Assembly: GCA_902576865.1 (NCBI GenBank)
Contig: CACGWZ010000001.1
Location: forward strand, 62,001-126,000
Reading direction: 5' to 3'
From: an uncultured Fidelibacterota bacterium
GTDB taxonomy: Bacteria; Fidelibacterota; Marinisomatia; Marinisomatales; Marinisomataceae
Length of the DNA: 64,000 nucleotides
Shown: positions 8,671 to 16,494 of the stretch, in pieces
Numbering within the stretch: the first letter of the stretch is position 1
How the letters are laid out: each line of letters starts with the position of its first letter
The notes under the pieces: generated by a model
Told to the model about the DNA's origin: nothing
Databases searched by the model: none
What the model saw: only the letters and a program-made list of their open reading frames with translations
Made by a program: the position numbers and the translations under genes

Positions 8671-9974
8671 AAAAGGTTTTAGTTTTGGGGTCTGGTGCGA
8701 GGGAGGTTGCAATAGCTAGGAGTGTTTCCCAAAGCTCAATCAAAAATGCTATCTTTTGTATTTCAAAAGACATAAACCCTCAAATTAATGATCTTTGTGA
8801 AGACTACCTTGTATGTGATGTTAATGATGTTGCCAGTATTGTCTCTTATGCTAAAGAAAAAGAAATTGATTTGGTAATTGTTGGACCCGAAAACCCCCTA
8901 GCAAGTGGGGTAGTAAATGCTCTTGAAAAAACCGGCGTTGGGTGTGTTGGGCCCAAAAAAGAGGTTGCAATGATAGAAACTAGTAAGGCTTTTGCAAGAA
9001 TGATAATTGATCTTTGTTGTCCAGAAAAAAACCCTCAAAGGAAAGAGTTCGTTTCAATCGCGGGTGTAAAAAACTTCATGGAAACTCTTGGGGGAGAGTA
9101 TGTTGTTAAATTTGATGGTCTCATGGGTGGAAAAGGTGTGCGCATTTCAGGAGAACACCTCAAAAACTTGAATGAGGGCCTTGATTATGCCAATGAAATA
9201 ATAAAAGATGGTGGAAGGTTTTTAGTGGAAGAAAAGCTTGTTGGTGAAGAATTTTCTTTAATGAGCTTTGTTGATGGCAAGACCTGTAAACACATGCCTA
9301 TTGTACAAGATCACAAGAGGGCGTTCGAGGGAGATGTCGGACCAAACACCGGGGGGATGGGCACTTACTCTTATGGAAACCACTCCCTTCCTTTTCTAAA
9401 AAAAGAAGATGTTTTAGAGGCTCAAAAAACTAATGAGCTTGTTGCTAAACAACTTTTAAAACACACCGGCTCGCCCTATGTTGGCGTGTTGTATGGGGGC
9501 TTTATGTTAACCAAAGACGGCATCAAGGTGATTGAATATAATGCTAGGTTTGGAGACCCAGAAGCGATGAATGTGTTGTCCATACTAAAATCAGACTTTC
9601 TATCTGTTTGTATTTCTATGGTTGAGGGAAGGCTTGATAAAGAGAGTGTTTTGTTTGACAAGCTGGCCACCGTATGTAAGTATGTAGTGCCTGTAGGGTA
9701 CCCTAACAATCCTGCAAAGGGGTTTGAAGTTTTTTGTGACCAAGACGATCCATCTTTGTTTCTAGCGTCTGTAATGTTAAAAGATAAAAAACTCATAGCA
9801 TGTGGGTCTAGAACAGCTGCTGTCGTTGGAAAAAACAAAGATATATGGAAAGCTGAAGCTTTTGCAGAAAAAGGTGTATCAAATATTTCGGGGAAACTTT
9901 TTCACAGAAAGGACATTGGAACAGAAGATTTAATTGGCTTTAGGGTTAAAAGAATGAAGGGGTTGTTGGGTTGA
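8667..9974 (+). CDS. purD: Phosphoribosylamine-glycine ligase (GAR synthetase)
   Basis: Ligates glycine to phosphoribosylamine with ATP, giving GAR. The 435-residue ATP-grasp protein has the N-terminal GSGARE motif (8-13), VGPENPLASG near 73, the glycine-rich FDGLMGGKGV nucleotide loop near 150, and the metal-binding end of the ATP-grasp domain EYNARFGDPEAM near 290. Length is normal. Cysteine-rich spots such as DLCCPEKN near 114 are slightly unusual but lie outside known catalytic motifs. The start overlaps purF by 4 nt and the stop overlaps the purN TTG start (TTGA). Confidence 0.96.
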   Translation: MKKVLVLGSGAREVAIARSVSQSSIKNAIFCISKDINPQINDLCEDYLVCDVNDVASIVSYAKEKEIDLVIVGPENPLASGVVNALEKTGVGCVGPKKEVAMIETSKAFARMIIDLCCPEKNPQRKEFVSIAGVKNFMETLGGEYVVKFDGLMGGKGVRISGEHLKNLNEGLDYANEIIKDGGRFLVEEKLVGEEFSLMSFVDGKTCKHMPIVQDHKRAFEGDVGPNTGGMGTYSYGNHSLPFLKKEDVLEAQKTNELVAKQLLKHTGSPYVGVLYGGFMLTKDGIKVIEYNARFGDPEAMNVLSILKSDFLSVCISMVEGRLDKESVLFDKLATVCKYVVPVGYPNNPAKGFEVFCDQDDPSLFLASVMLKDKKLIACGSRTAAVVGKNKDIWKAEAFAEKGVSNISGKLFHRKDIGTEDLIGFRVKRMKGLLG

Positions 9975-10543
9975 GGTTAGCCGTTTTAGGATCAACCAAC
10001 GGTACTGACCTTGTGCCTATTGTTAGAGCAATAAATAGTGGTGAATTATTTGCCAGCGTTGAGGTTGTAGTTTCCAACAACAAATCTTCTGGTATTCTTG
10101 AAAAGGCTAAAGGCTATGGTATAGAAAACCATTTTATTTGCCATAAAAACAAAAAACGTGGTGTATTTGATTTTGAAATTTCACAAATTTTAGAAAATAA
10201 AGATGTTGATTTGATTTTACTTATTGGGTTTATGAGAATTCTTTCATCAGAGTTTATAGAAAGGTGGGGTGGAAAAATAATTAATGTCCACCCTTCTCTG
10301 TTGCCAAAGTATGCTGGTGGTATGAACAACAGTGTTCATGAAAGTGTCTTGGCTGCAGGTGATAAAGAAAGCGGGTGTACAATTCATCTTGTAACAAAAG
10401 ATGTTGATTGTGGTCCTATTTTATTGCAAAAATCGTGTCCTGTTTATGAAAACGATTCTGTTGAATCTCTTCGAGAAAGAGTTCAAAAACTTGAGGGTGA
10501 ATCTTTTATAGAAGTAATTAATAACTGGAGGGGTTATGAATAA
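9971..10543 (+). CDS. purN: GAR formyltransferase
   Basis: Transfers the formyl group of 10-formyl-THF to GAR. The 190 residues contain the catalytic NVHPSLLPKY motif (Asn/His) near 102-111 and the DVDCGPIL stretch near 140, whose Asp completes the active site. Translation starts on TTG inside a TTGA overlap with purD; no ATG lies nearby and the TTG gives a full N-terminus (RLAVLGSTNGTD). This folate-dependent enzyme implies that the formate-dependent PurT is not needed. Its last eight bases overlap the psiE-like gene. Confidence 0.94.
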   Translation: MRLAVLGSTNGTDLVPIVRAINSGELFASVEVVVSNNKSSGILEKAKGYGIENHFICHKNKKRGVFDFEISQILENKDVDLILLIGFMRILSSEFIERWGGKIINVHPSLLPKYAGGMNNSVHESVLAAGDKESGCTIHLVTKDVDCGPILLQKSCPVYENDSVESLRERVQKLEGESFIEVINNWRGYE

Positions 10544-10931
10544 CAAACTGTTTTTTGACTTTATTTCTATTGTTGAAAAAGTTCTGCACTTAATTATACT
10601 AGGTATGGTGATATTCCTTTGTTTTGAAGAAGTTATGTCTGCTGTAAATGGTGGCGGAATCAGGGTAGAGAGCGTTTTAATGCTATTTATTTATCTAGAA
10701 ATCATGCAAATGGTAAACATATTTTTTTCCACTGGAAAAATTCCAATAAGATATCCTTTGTATATTGGTATGTTTGCTTTGGCAAGACATATATCTTTTG
10801 ATGATATAAAAGGTATTGAATCTTTATATCTTTCTGCTTCTGTGGCGCTATTGTCTTTGGCTCTTGTTGGTTTGGCATATAGAAACAAAATAATGAACAA
10901 AAGTATTCCAGAGCTTCCAGAAAACGAATGA
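10536..10931 (+). CDS. PsiE-like membrane protein
   Basis: A 131-residue, mostly hydrophobic protein with about four predicted membrane segments (near 15-35, 45-65, 70-90 and 98-118). The LFIYLEIMQM stretch and the RYPLYIGMFALARH motif near 74-87 resemble the phosphate-starvation-inducible PsiE family, whose biochemical function is unknown. It is locked into the purine operon: its ATG overlaps the purN stop by 8 nt and its stop overlaps the purH start by 4 nt. Co-translation with purine enzymes is seen in sequence; a functional link to phosphate or PRPP supply is only a guess. Confidence is good for a real gene, moderate for the family. Confidence 0.75.
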   Translation: MNNKLFFDFISIVEKVLHLIILGMVIFLCFEEVMSAVNGGGIRVESVLMLFIYLEIMQMVNIFFSTGKIPIRYPLYIGMFALARHISFDDIKGIESLYLSASVALLSLALVGLAYRNKIMNKSIPELPENE

Positions 10932-12427
10932 TAAGAAAGGTCTTACCCAAAACTGCACTAATATCGGTTTCTGATAAATCTGGTATTTTAACGTTTGCTA
11001 AACTGCTTCAAAAAAATGGTGTAAAAATATTTGCAACCGGAGGTACAGCCTCTGCGCTAAAGGATGCTGGAATAAGGGTATCAAAGGTGTCTTCAATCTC
11101 TCGCTTCCCTGAAATTTTTGGAGGAAGAGTTAAAACTCTTAGTCCATATATTTCTGGAGGAATTCTTGGACAAAGAGATAAGGATAAAGCTGAAGCAAAA
11201 AAAAATAATATTACCTGGATTGATCTCGTTGTTTGCAATCTATATCCATTTTCCGACGTTGCTAAAAACCCCGCTTCCAAAATGAGTGAAAAAATAGAAA
11301 ATATTGATATTGGTGGACCAACCATGATTAGGGCGGCAGCAAAAAATTTTAAATGGGTTAGTGTTGTTGTAAGCCCAAAAGACTACCGATCTGTTGGTGC
11401 GGCTATTTCTGGTGGAGGTCTTACAGAAAAAAAACGTTTTAGCCTTGCTAAAAAAGCCTTCGGTCATTGTGCTGAATATGATCAAACTATCTTTGAAACA
11501 TTATCAGAAAAAGTGCCCGAACATGTTTCTTTACGTTATGGTGAAAATCCTCATCAACAAGCTTTTGTTGTGAAGGGGGATACACCCCACTCTCTTGGAA
11601 TTCCGCAAGCTAAAAAGCACCAGGGCAAGGCTCTCTCATATAATAATTTTTTGGATGGGGATGCTGCTTTGCAATGCCTTTCAGAGTTTAAAAAACCCCC
11701 TGCCTGTGTTATTGTAAAACACAACTCTCCGTGCGGTGTAGGGGTGGGAAAGAATGTAAACGAAGCTTTTTCTAGGGCGCTTAGTGTTGATAGCCTGTCT
11801 GCTTTTGGTGGGGTGGTTGCGATGAACAGAAAATGTACTGTTGATCTGGCAAAAAAAATAGATAAAATATTCTTTGAAATCATAGTTGCCCCATCTTTTG
11901 ATGCTGGCTCATTAAAAATATTTTCAAAGAAAAAAAACTTACGCGTTTTAAGCGTCAAAAAATATTTATCTTCAGAATTTTCGATAAAAACAATTGGTGG
12001 CGGAAGCCTCGGTCAGGAACGAGACGGTTCAAACCTACTCAAAAAACACCTCGTTATTCCTACAAAGAAGAAGTTGACTCCAAATCAACTTTCTACCGGC
12101 CTATTTGCTTGGAAAGTGGTTAAACATACAAAGTCAAATGCTATTGTTGTGGCCAAAAACAATAAAATTATAAGCATATCTGGTGGCCAGACAAGCAGGG
12201 TTGATGCCACAAAAATAGCTTTTGAAAAAACAAAAATACCTAATGGGTGTACTGTTGCTTCTGATGCTTTTTTTCCCTTTAAGGACTCGATAGAAAAAAT
12301 GGCCAAATACAAAATTGCTGCCATAATCCAACCCGGCGGATCTATAAGAGACCCTGAGGTTGTTGAGTCGTGTAACAAAAATAAAATTGCTATGGCCTTT
12401 ACTGGCTTTAGAGTTTTCAAACACTAG
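10928..12427 (+). CDS. purH: Bifunctional AICAR formyltransferase / IMP cyclohydrolase
   Basis: Carries out the last two steps to IMP. The 499 residues comprise an N-terminal MGS-like cyclohydrolase domain (ALISVSDKSG near 10, ATGGTASAL near 36, GGRVKTL near 66, NLYPF near 110) and a C-terminal formyltransferase domain starting around 200 (RYGENPHQ near 203, VKHNSPCG near 260, SDAFFPF near 440). Length is slightly below the usual ~510-530. The start lies in an ATGA overlap with the psiE-like gene. Eight bases separate it from the next gene, the first non-overlapping junction of more than one base in the operon. Confidence 0.96.
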   Translation: MIRKVLPKTALISVSDKSGILTFAKLLQKNGVKIFATGGTASALKDAGIRVSKVSSISRFPEIFGGRVKTLSPYISGGILGQRDKDKAEAKKNNITWIDLVVCNLYPFSDVAKNPASKMSEKIENIDIGGPTMIRAAAKNFKWVSVVVSPKDYRSVGAAISGGGLTEKKRFSLAKKAFGHCAEYDQTIFETLSEKVPEHVSLRYGENPHQQAFVVKGDTPHSLGIPQAKKHQGKALSYNNFLDGDAALQCLSEFKKPPACVIVKHNSPCGVGVGKNVNEAFSRALSVDSLSAFGGVVAMNRKCTVDLAKKIDKIFFEIIVAPSFDAGSLKIFSKKKNLRVLSVKKYLSSEFSIKTIGGGSLGQERDGSNLLKKHLVIPTKKKLTPNQLSTGLFAWKVVKHTKSNAIVVAKNNKIISISGGQTSRVDATKIAFEKTKIPNGCTVASDAFFPFKDSIEKMAKYKIAAIIQPGGSIRDPEVVESCNKNKIAMAFTGFRVFKH

Positions 12428-12435
12428 GAGAGTTT

Positions 12436-13437
12436 ATGAAAGCTATTATTTGTAAAAAATTTGCACCAGTTTCAGAGCTTATTTGGGAAGAGGTTGCCGA
12501 TCCTGTTGCGGGGCCCGGAGAGATTGTTGTTGATGTAAAGGCTGCTGGGTTAAACTATCCTGACAGTCTTATTGTACAGGGCCTTTACCAGTTTCAACCA
12601 AAAAGACCCTTCTCGCCTGGACATGAAGGCGCTGGCATTGTTTCGTCTGTTGGGGAAGGAGTCAAAACACACAGAGTTGGCGATAGTGTTGCCTTTTTTA
12701 AAGGTTTTGGTGCTTTTGCGGAAAAAATTGTGTTGTCTGAGGGTTTGGCTTTCCCAATTCCTGACACCCTTCCGCACCCTGTTGCAGCTGGCGTGTTTAT
12801 GGTATATGGTACCAGCTATCACGCCCTTGTTCAAAGAGCAAACATAACCAAGGATGATGAAGTTTTAGTGTTGGGTGCGTCTGGTGGGGTTGGTTTAGCT
12901 GCTGTTGACATTGCAAAATCATTTGGTGCAAGGGTTGTTGCTGCTGTGTCCTCTAAAGAAAAAGCTAGCGTTTGCAGGCGCTACAATGTTGACGATGTTG
13001 TCATTTATGGAAAAGAAAAACTTGATCAAGAAGGCCAAAAACTATTTACAAAAGAATTGAAATCAAAAAGCAGGGGCAGCGGTTTTTCAATTATCTATGA
13101 TCCGCTAGGTGACTGTTTTGCAGAGCCAGCCTTAAGGTCTATTAGTTGGGGAGGAACATACCTCGTTGTTGGTTTTGCCGCAGGAAAAATTCCGTCACTA
13201 CCTACAAACCTAATGCTGTTAAAGGGTTGTGCAGTCTCTGGCGTTTTCATTGGCAGGTTTCAGCAAGAAGAACCAAAACAGAGCGCTCAAAACATACAAG
13301 AAATTGGTAAGCTTCTAAGCTCTGGCAAACTAACTCCGTTTATATCTGAAACCATACCTATGGCGGAGTCGGTTGATGCAATTGAACGAATCGCTAAGCG
13401 CGGGGTTGTCGGTAAGGTTGTTTTTATTAACGACTAA
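12436..13437 (+). CDS. Zinc-free MDR-family NADPH:quinone oxidoreductase
   Basis: A 333-residue medium-chain dehydrogenase/reductase of the quinone oxidoreductase branch. The N-terminal GroES-like domain has NYPDSLI and GHEGAG; the Rossmann domain carries GASGGVGLAA near 151-160 for NADPH. I see no structural zinc cysteine cluster, consistent with the QOR subfamily. A ribosome site (AGGAG) sits just before the ATG and the gene trails purH by 8 nt, so it may be the last gene of the purine operon. The substrate cannot be told from sequence. Its stop codon interlocks with that of the converging doxX-like gene over 4 nt (CTAA). Confidence 0.85.
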   Translation: MKAIICKKFAPVSELIWEEVADPVAGPGEIVVDVKAAGLNYPDSLIVQGLYQFQPKRPFSPGHEGAGIVSSVGEGVKTHRVGDSVAFFKGFGAFAEKIVLSEGLAFPIPDTLPHPVAAGVFMVYGTSYHALVQRANITKDDEVLVLGASGGVGLAAVDIAKSFGARVVAAVSSKEKASVCRRYNVDDVVIYGKEKLDQEGQKLFTKELKSKSRGSGFSIIYDPLGDCFAEPALRSISWGGTYLVVGFAAGKIPSLPTNLMLLKGCAVSGVFIGRFQQEEPKQSAQNIQEIGKLLSSGKLTPFISETIPMAESVDAIERIAKRGVVGKVVFIND

Positions 13438-13769
13438 CCAAAATAAAGCAGCGCAAGACAAAGCGACATCAGCGCTACTGAAGGAATAGCCTTTCTGAAG
13501 CTGCTCTTCACTCTGATGTGTGTTAATATTGCAAACGCCATCAATGTTATAATTCCCTTTAATCCCAGGTTGCTCAGTTCTGTGTTTGCGTTCAACAACA
13601 TCACTGCACAAGATAGCTTGGTGATTCCAGTGAGATCCCTCAACCAGTCGGGGTAGTTATAGTCTTTTCTAAACTCTGTAATTATGTTGTCATATCTTAC
13701 AACCCAAACATAGATCAAGGCTGTTGAAATTACAATTTTAAGCACTGTTGTCAATAGTTCTATACTCAT
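13434..13769 (-). CDS. DoxX-like small membrane protein
   Basis: A 111-residue protein with about four hydrophobic segments and a central YNYPDWLRDLTGITKLSC stretch, which resembles the DoxX-like family of small membrane proteins; biochemical roles in that family are poorly defined. It is the last gene of the dnaA-ssb-plsC-doxX run, 14 bp after plsC. The 3' end overlaps the quinone oxidoreductase by exactly 4 nt. Family assignment is moderate; the reading frame is well supported by its hydrophobic pattern and tight placement. Confidence 0.7.
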   Translation of the reverse strand: MSIELLTTVLKIVISTALIYVWVVRYDNIITEFRKDYNYPDWLRDLTGITKLSCAVMLLNANTELSNLGLKGIITLMAFAILTHIRVKSSFRKAIPSVALMSLCLALLYFG

Positions 13770-13783
13770 TATATCTCTCTTTT

Positions 13784-14401
13784 TTAATAATCTTCAGGTA
13801 ATAGTTTTTTAATTTCCTGCATCGTTTTTGCGGTTATATCATCAATATTGTCTCCGCTACTTGTAAATATAGGGCTTCCAAAGACAACCTTCACGCTTTC
13901 TCTTTTAATTAGTCTTATTTTTCCCAAAATTCCTTTGGTTCCAATAACTGCTGTAGGAATTATTGGTATTTCGTTTTTAACAGCAAAGTATGCAACACCC
14001 CTTTTCCCCTTTTTCAGGCCCTCTCCCTTAATAGTTCCTTCTGGAAAAATACAAATTCTCTCTTTTTTCTGTATTTGTTTTTGAATGCTTTTTATTGTGG
14101 AAATTTGAAGATTAGATCTGTTTACCAACAAAACACCATAAGACCATGGACCCCAAGCCTTATACCAGGGAAGCTTTGCTTGGTCTTCTGCCATGAGATA
14201 TGTTATAGGTTTAATTACAGCGGCGGTTACTGGCGCCGGGTCAACGTCGTCGATATGGTTTGGCGCTAATATATATGGTCCATTTGGTGGTAAATTTTTT
14301 TTACCCTCAACAGAAAACTTTGTTAAAACACTACAGAGCAAAAGTGAAAAAACTCCAATTACATACCTTATAAGCCAACTTCTTGGGTGAGGCTCTCTCA
14401 T
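13784..14401 (-). CDS. plsC: 1-acyl-sn-glycerol-3-phosphate acyltransferase (PlsC family)
   Basis: Acyltransferase of phospholipid synthesis, adding the second acyl chain to lysophosphatidic acid at the membrane. The 205 residues show an N-terminal hydrophobic segment (near 8-25), the HX4D catalytic motif in NHIDDVDP near 49-56, and the FPEGTIKGEG glycerol-phosphate-binding motif near 120, followed by PIIPTAVIG. Other glycerolipid acyltransferases share this layout, so exact specificity is inferred. It lies 4 bp after ssb in the dnaA operon. Confidence 0.85.
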   Translation of the reverse strand: MREPHPRSWLIRYVIGVFSLLLCSVLTKFSVEGKKNLPPNGPYILAPNHIDDVDPAPVTAAVIKPITYLMAEDQAKLPWYKAWGPWSYGVLLVNRSNLQISTIKSIQKQIQKKERICIFPEGTIKGEGLKKGKRGVAYFAVKNEIPIIPTAVIGTKGILGKIRLIKRESVKVVFGSPIFTSSGDNIDDITAKTMQEIKKLLPEDY

Positions 14402-14405
14402 TTTT

Positions 14406-14849
14406 TTAAAAAGGTAGGTCGTCGTCGTCTACTGTTTGATCTAGGTTTTCCTTTTTGGTGGGCTCTTGGTTCATTCCGGAAGATGAATCAAGGCTGTTGT
14501 CTCCACCGCCTAAAATTTGTACACCGCCAAAATTGTTTGCCACAACCCCGGTTGAAAACCTTTCGTTTCCATCTTTGTCCTGCCACTTATCTGTTTTTAA
14601 AGACCCTTCTATATATACTAACGTTCCCTTTTTTACATAAGGCTGGATGTATTTTTCTGCTGTGTTACCAAAAACGGTTACCTTTGTCCATTCGGTTCTT
14701 TCTTGCGTTTCCCCGTCCTTGCCTTTCCAAGATTCGTTGGTAGCAACGCTGAAGCTTGCCACCGCTGCTCCATCTCCGGTAAATCTTATTTCAGGATCTT
14801 GTCCAAGCCTTCCTATTAGAGTTACCTTGTTTACTGTTCCTTTTGCCAT
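14406..14849 (-). CDS. ssb: Single-stranded DNA-binding protein
   Basis: A 147-residue SSB: N-terminal OB fold (GTVNKVTLIGRLGQDPEIR, then VASFSVATNESW and TEWTKVTVFG) over ~110 residues, a flexible Gly/Ser/Gln tail, and the canonical acidic tip DDDLPF that recruits replication and repair partners. It begins 10 bp after the dnaA stop, so initiator and SSB are probably co-transcribed. This pairing is less common than ssb beside rpsF/rpsR. Confidence 0.96.
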   Translation of the reverse strand: MAKGTVNKVTLIGRLGQDPEIRFTGDGAAVASFSVATNESWKGKDGETQERTEWTKVTVFGNTAEKYIQPYVKKGTLVYIEGSLKTDKWQDKDGNERFSTGVVANNFGGVQILGGGDNSLDSSSGMNQEPTKKENLDQTVDDDDLPF

Positions 14850-14859
14850 TTTTCTCCCT

Positions 14860-16200
14860 TTAGCTAAGATTTAGCTCGTTATAAATGATATCTACTCTTC
14901 TTTTAAATTTATCGTCATTTTTTAATAGTTCTGACACCTTTTTATGCGCGTGCATAATGGTTGTGTGATCTCTCCCGCCTAAGTGGACCCCTATTTCGCT
15001 TAAAGGCATATCCAAGACCTCTCTTGCTAAATAGGCGGCAACCTGTCTTGCTTCGGCTATATTTTTTCTTCTAGATTGACCAACCATCTCCTCTTGAGAA
15101 ACAGAAAAAATACTACAAACCCCGCTTACCACGTCTTGCATGTTTACCTGACCATATCCCTGGTCTCCGAGCCTTTCTCTGATTATGGACTCAACAAGAG
15201 CTTCGTTAATTTTATCTCCAGATAAAGTTGCGTGGGCGAATATTTTTGTCACACAACTTTCTAGGTCCCTAATGTTTGTTCTTACATGCGAAGCTATTTT
15301 TTCGAGGTGACTTCCCTCAATCTGCATGTTATTTTGTTTTGCCTTGGTTGAGAGTATTGCAACCCTTGTCTCAAAATCGGGAGGTTGAATGTCTGCGTGT
15401 AAACCAGACTCAAATCTTGACAACAGCCTGTCTTGTAGGCCAACCATTTCTCCTGGATATCTGTCTGCTGTCATTACAATTTGCTTTCCATTGGTATATA
15501 GCTCATTAAAGGTATGAAAAAACTGTTCTTGGGTTTGCTCTTTGCCTTGAAAAAACTGTATGTCATCAATCAATAATACGTCAGCGTTTCTATAAACCTT
15601 TGAAAAGTCGAGTGTTTTATTTTCTTGAATGCTTGCAATGAAATCGTTTGTAAATTTTTCTGATGATGCTAAAACTACGTTTAACTCTTTTTTTGAATTT
15701 ACTAGCTCATTGGCTATTGAATGCAAAAGGTGTGTTTTTCCTAAGCCTACTCCACCATATATAATAAGAGGGTTAAAATCTGCGGATCCTGGAGCATTTG
15801 CTACTTTTTTTGCGGCATTTTTTGCAAAAATATTATTTGGTCCCTCTATAAAAGAGGAAAAAACGTTTGAGGGGTTTATGTTGCTTCTTTTTCCTGCGTT
15901 GCTTTGTTTTGTTGTTTCTTCCTTGTCTAGTTCAACGGAGGTAATGCTTTGCTCAGATTGGGGCGCTATAGAGACCTTTAGCTGGAGCTTTTCATCTACC
16001 CCCCTTAAAGAAGAAAATATAATATCCTGATAGTTGTTTATAATCCAGTCGTAGGCAAACTGATTTGGTGCTTCAACAATAAAAATATCGTTGGTTATTC
16101 CAACCGGTGAAAGCGTTTCAATCCACGCTTCATACGCGTGGGCAGGCAAGCTGCTTTTTAAGTCTTCTTCTGTTTTTTTCCAAATTTGTTTATAATCCAT
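14860..16200 (-). CDS. dnaA: Chromosomal replication initiator DnaA
   Basis: The AAA+ initiator that binds DnaA boxes and opens oriC. In its 446 residues: domain I (1-~80, WxxxxEDLKxxL), a linker, domain III with Walker A GGVGLGKT (149-156) and Walker B LLIDDIQFF near 213, and domain IV with the DNA-binding signature GGRDHTTIMHAHKKV near 405-420. The domain II linker (~85-108) is short. A perfect DnaA box, TTATCCACA, starts 4 bp upstream of the start codon (16204-16212) and could serve autoregulation. Divergent from rpmH; followed by ssb. Confidence 0.98.
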   Translation of the reverse strand: MDYKQIWKKTEEDLKSSLPAHAYEAWIETLSPVGITNDIFIVEAPNQFAYDWIINNYQDIIFSSLRGVDEKLQLKVSIAPQSEQSITSVELDKEETTKQSNAGKRSNINPSNVFSSFIEGPNNIFAKNAAKKVANAPGSADFNPLIIYGGVGLGKTHLLHSIANELVNSKKELNVVLASSEKFTNDFIASIQENKTLDFSKVYRNADVLLIDDIQFFQGKEQTQEQFFHTFNELYTNGKQIVMTADRYPGEMVGLQDRLLSRFESGLHADIQPPDFETRVAILSTKAKQNNMQIEGSHLEKIASHVRTNIRDLESCVTKIFAHATLSGDKINEALVESIIRERLGDQGYGQVNMQDVVSGVCSIFSVSQEEMVGQSRRKNIAEARQVAAYLAREVLDMPLSEIGVHLGGRDHTTIMHAHKKVSELLKNDDKFKRRVDIIYNELNLS

Positions 16201-16352
16201 TAGTTATCCACATTTTATTAACATATTTTCGTTTGTGTATTATTTACTTTACGCTCTTTTTTGCTTGTTGCATAGAGTTTTTTACTGTTCTTTATATCTT
16301 TTATTTGTTTTACAAATAGTTTTATTGGACTATATTTCGGCAACAGCTTGTT
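16201..16352. promoter_or_regulatory. dnaA-rpmH divergent intergenic region with a DnaA box
   Basis: A 152-bp AT-rich gap between the start codons of dnaA (-) and rpmH (+). It holds one perfect DnaA box (TTATCCACA, 16204-16212) and a weaker TTATTAACA close by (16216-16224), then T-rich sequence. It must contain the promoters for both directions, but no clear -35/-10 pair stands out. Only one good box is present, so I regard it as a regulatory region and second-choice origin candidate after 22636-22891. Confidence 0.6.
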
Positions 16353-16493
16353 ATGAAAAGAACTTATCAGCCTAGCAATAGAAAAAGGAAAAATAAGCAC
16401 GGTTTTATGAAAAGGAAGTCGACCGTTGGCGGAAAGAAAGTTTTGTCTTCTCGCATGAAAAAGGGTCGTAAACGTCTTACCGTTTCTTCATAA
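16353..16493 (+). CDS. rpmH: 50S ribosomal protein L34
   Basis: A 46-residue, strongly basic protein beginning [13 protein letters not shown], with HGF at 16-18 and ending RLTVSS: the classic L34 sequence. It was found by reading the dnaA-yidC gap directly. In most bacteria the next gene is rnpA and then yidD/yidC; here yidC begins one base after the rpmH stop, so rnpA is absent from this position. No strong Shine-Dalgarno is visible before the ATG. Confidence 0.97.
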   Translation: MKRTYQPSNRKRKNKHGFMKRKSTVGGKKVLSSRMKKGRKRLTVSS

Positions 16494-16494
16494 A

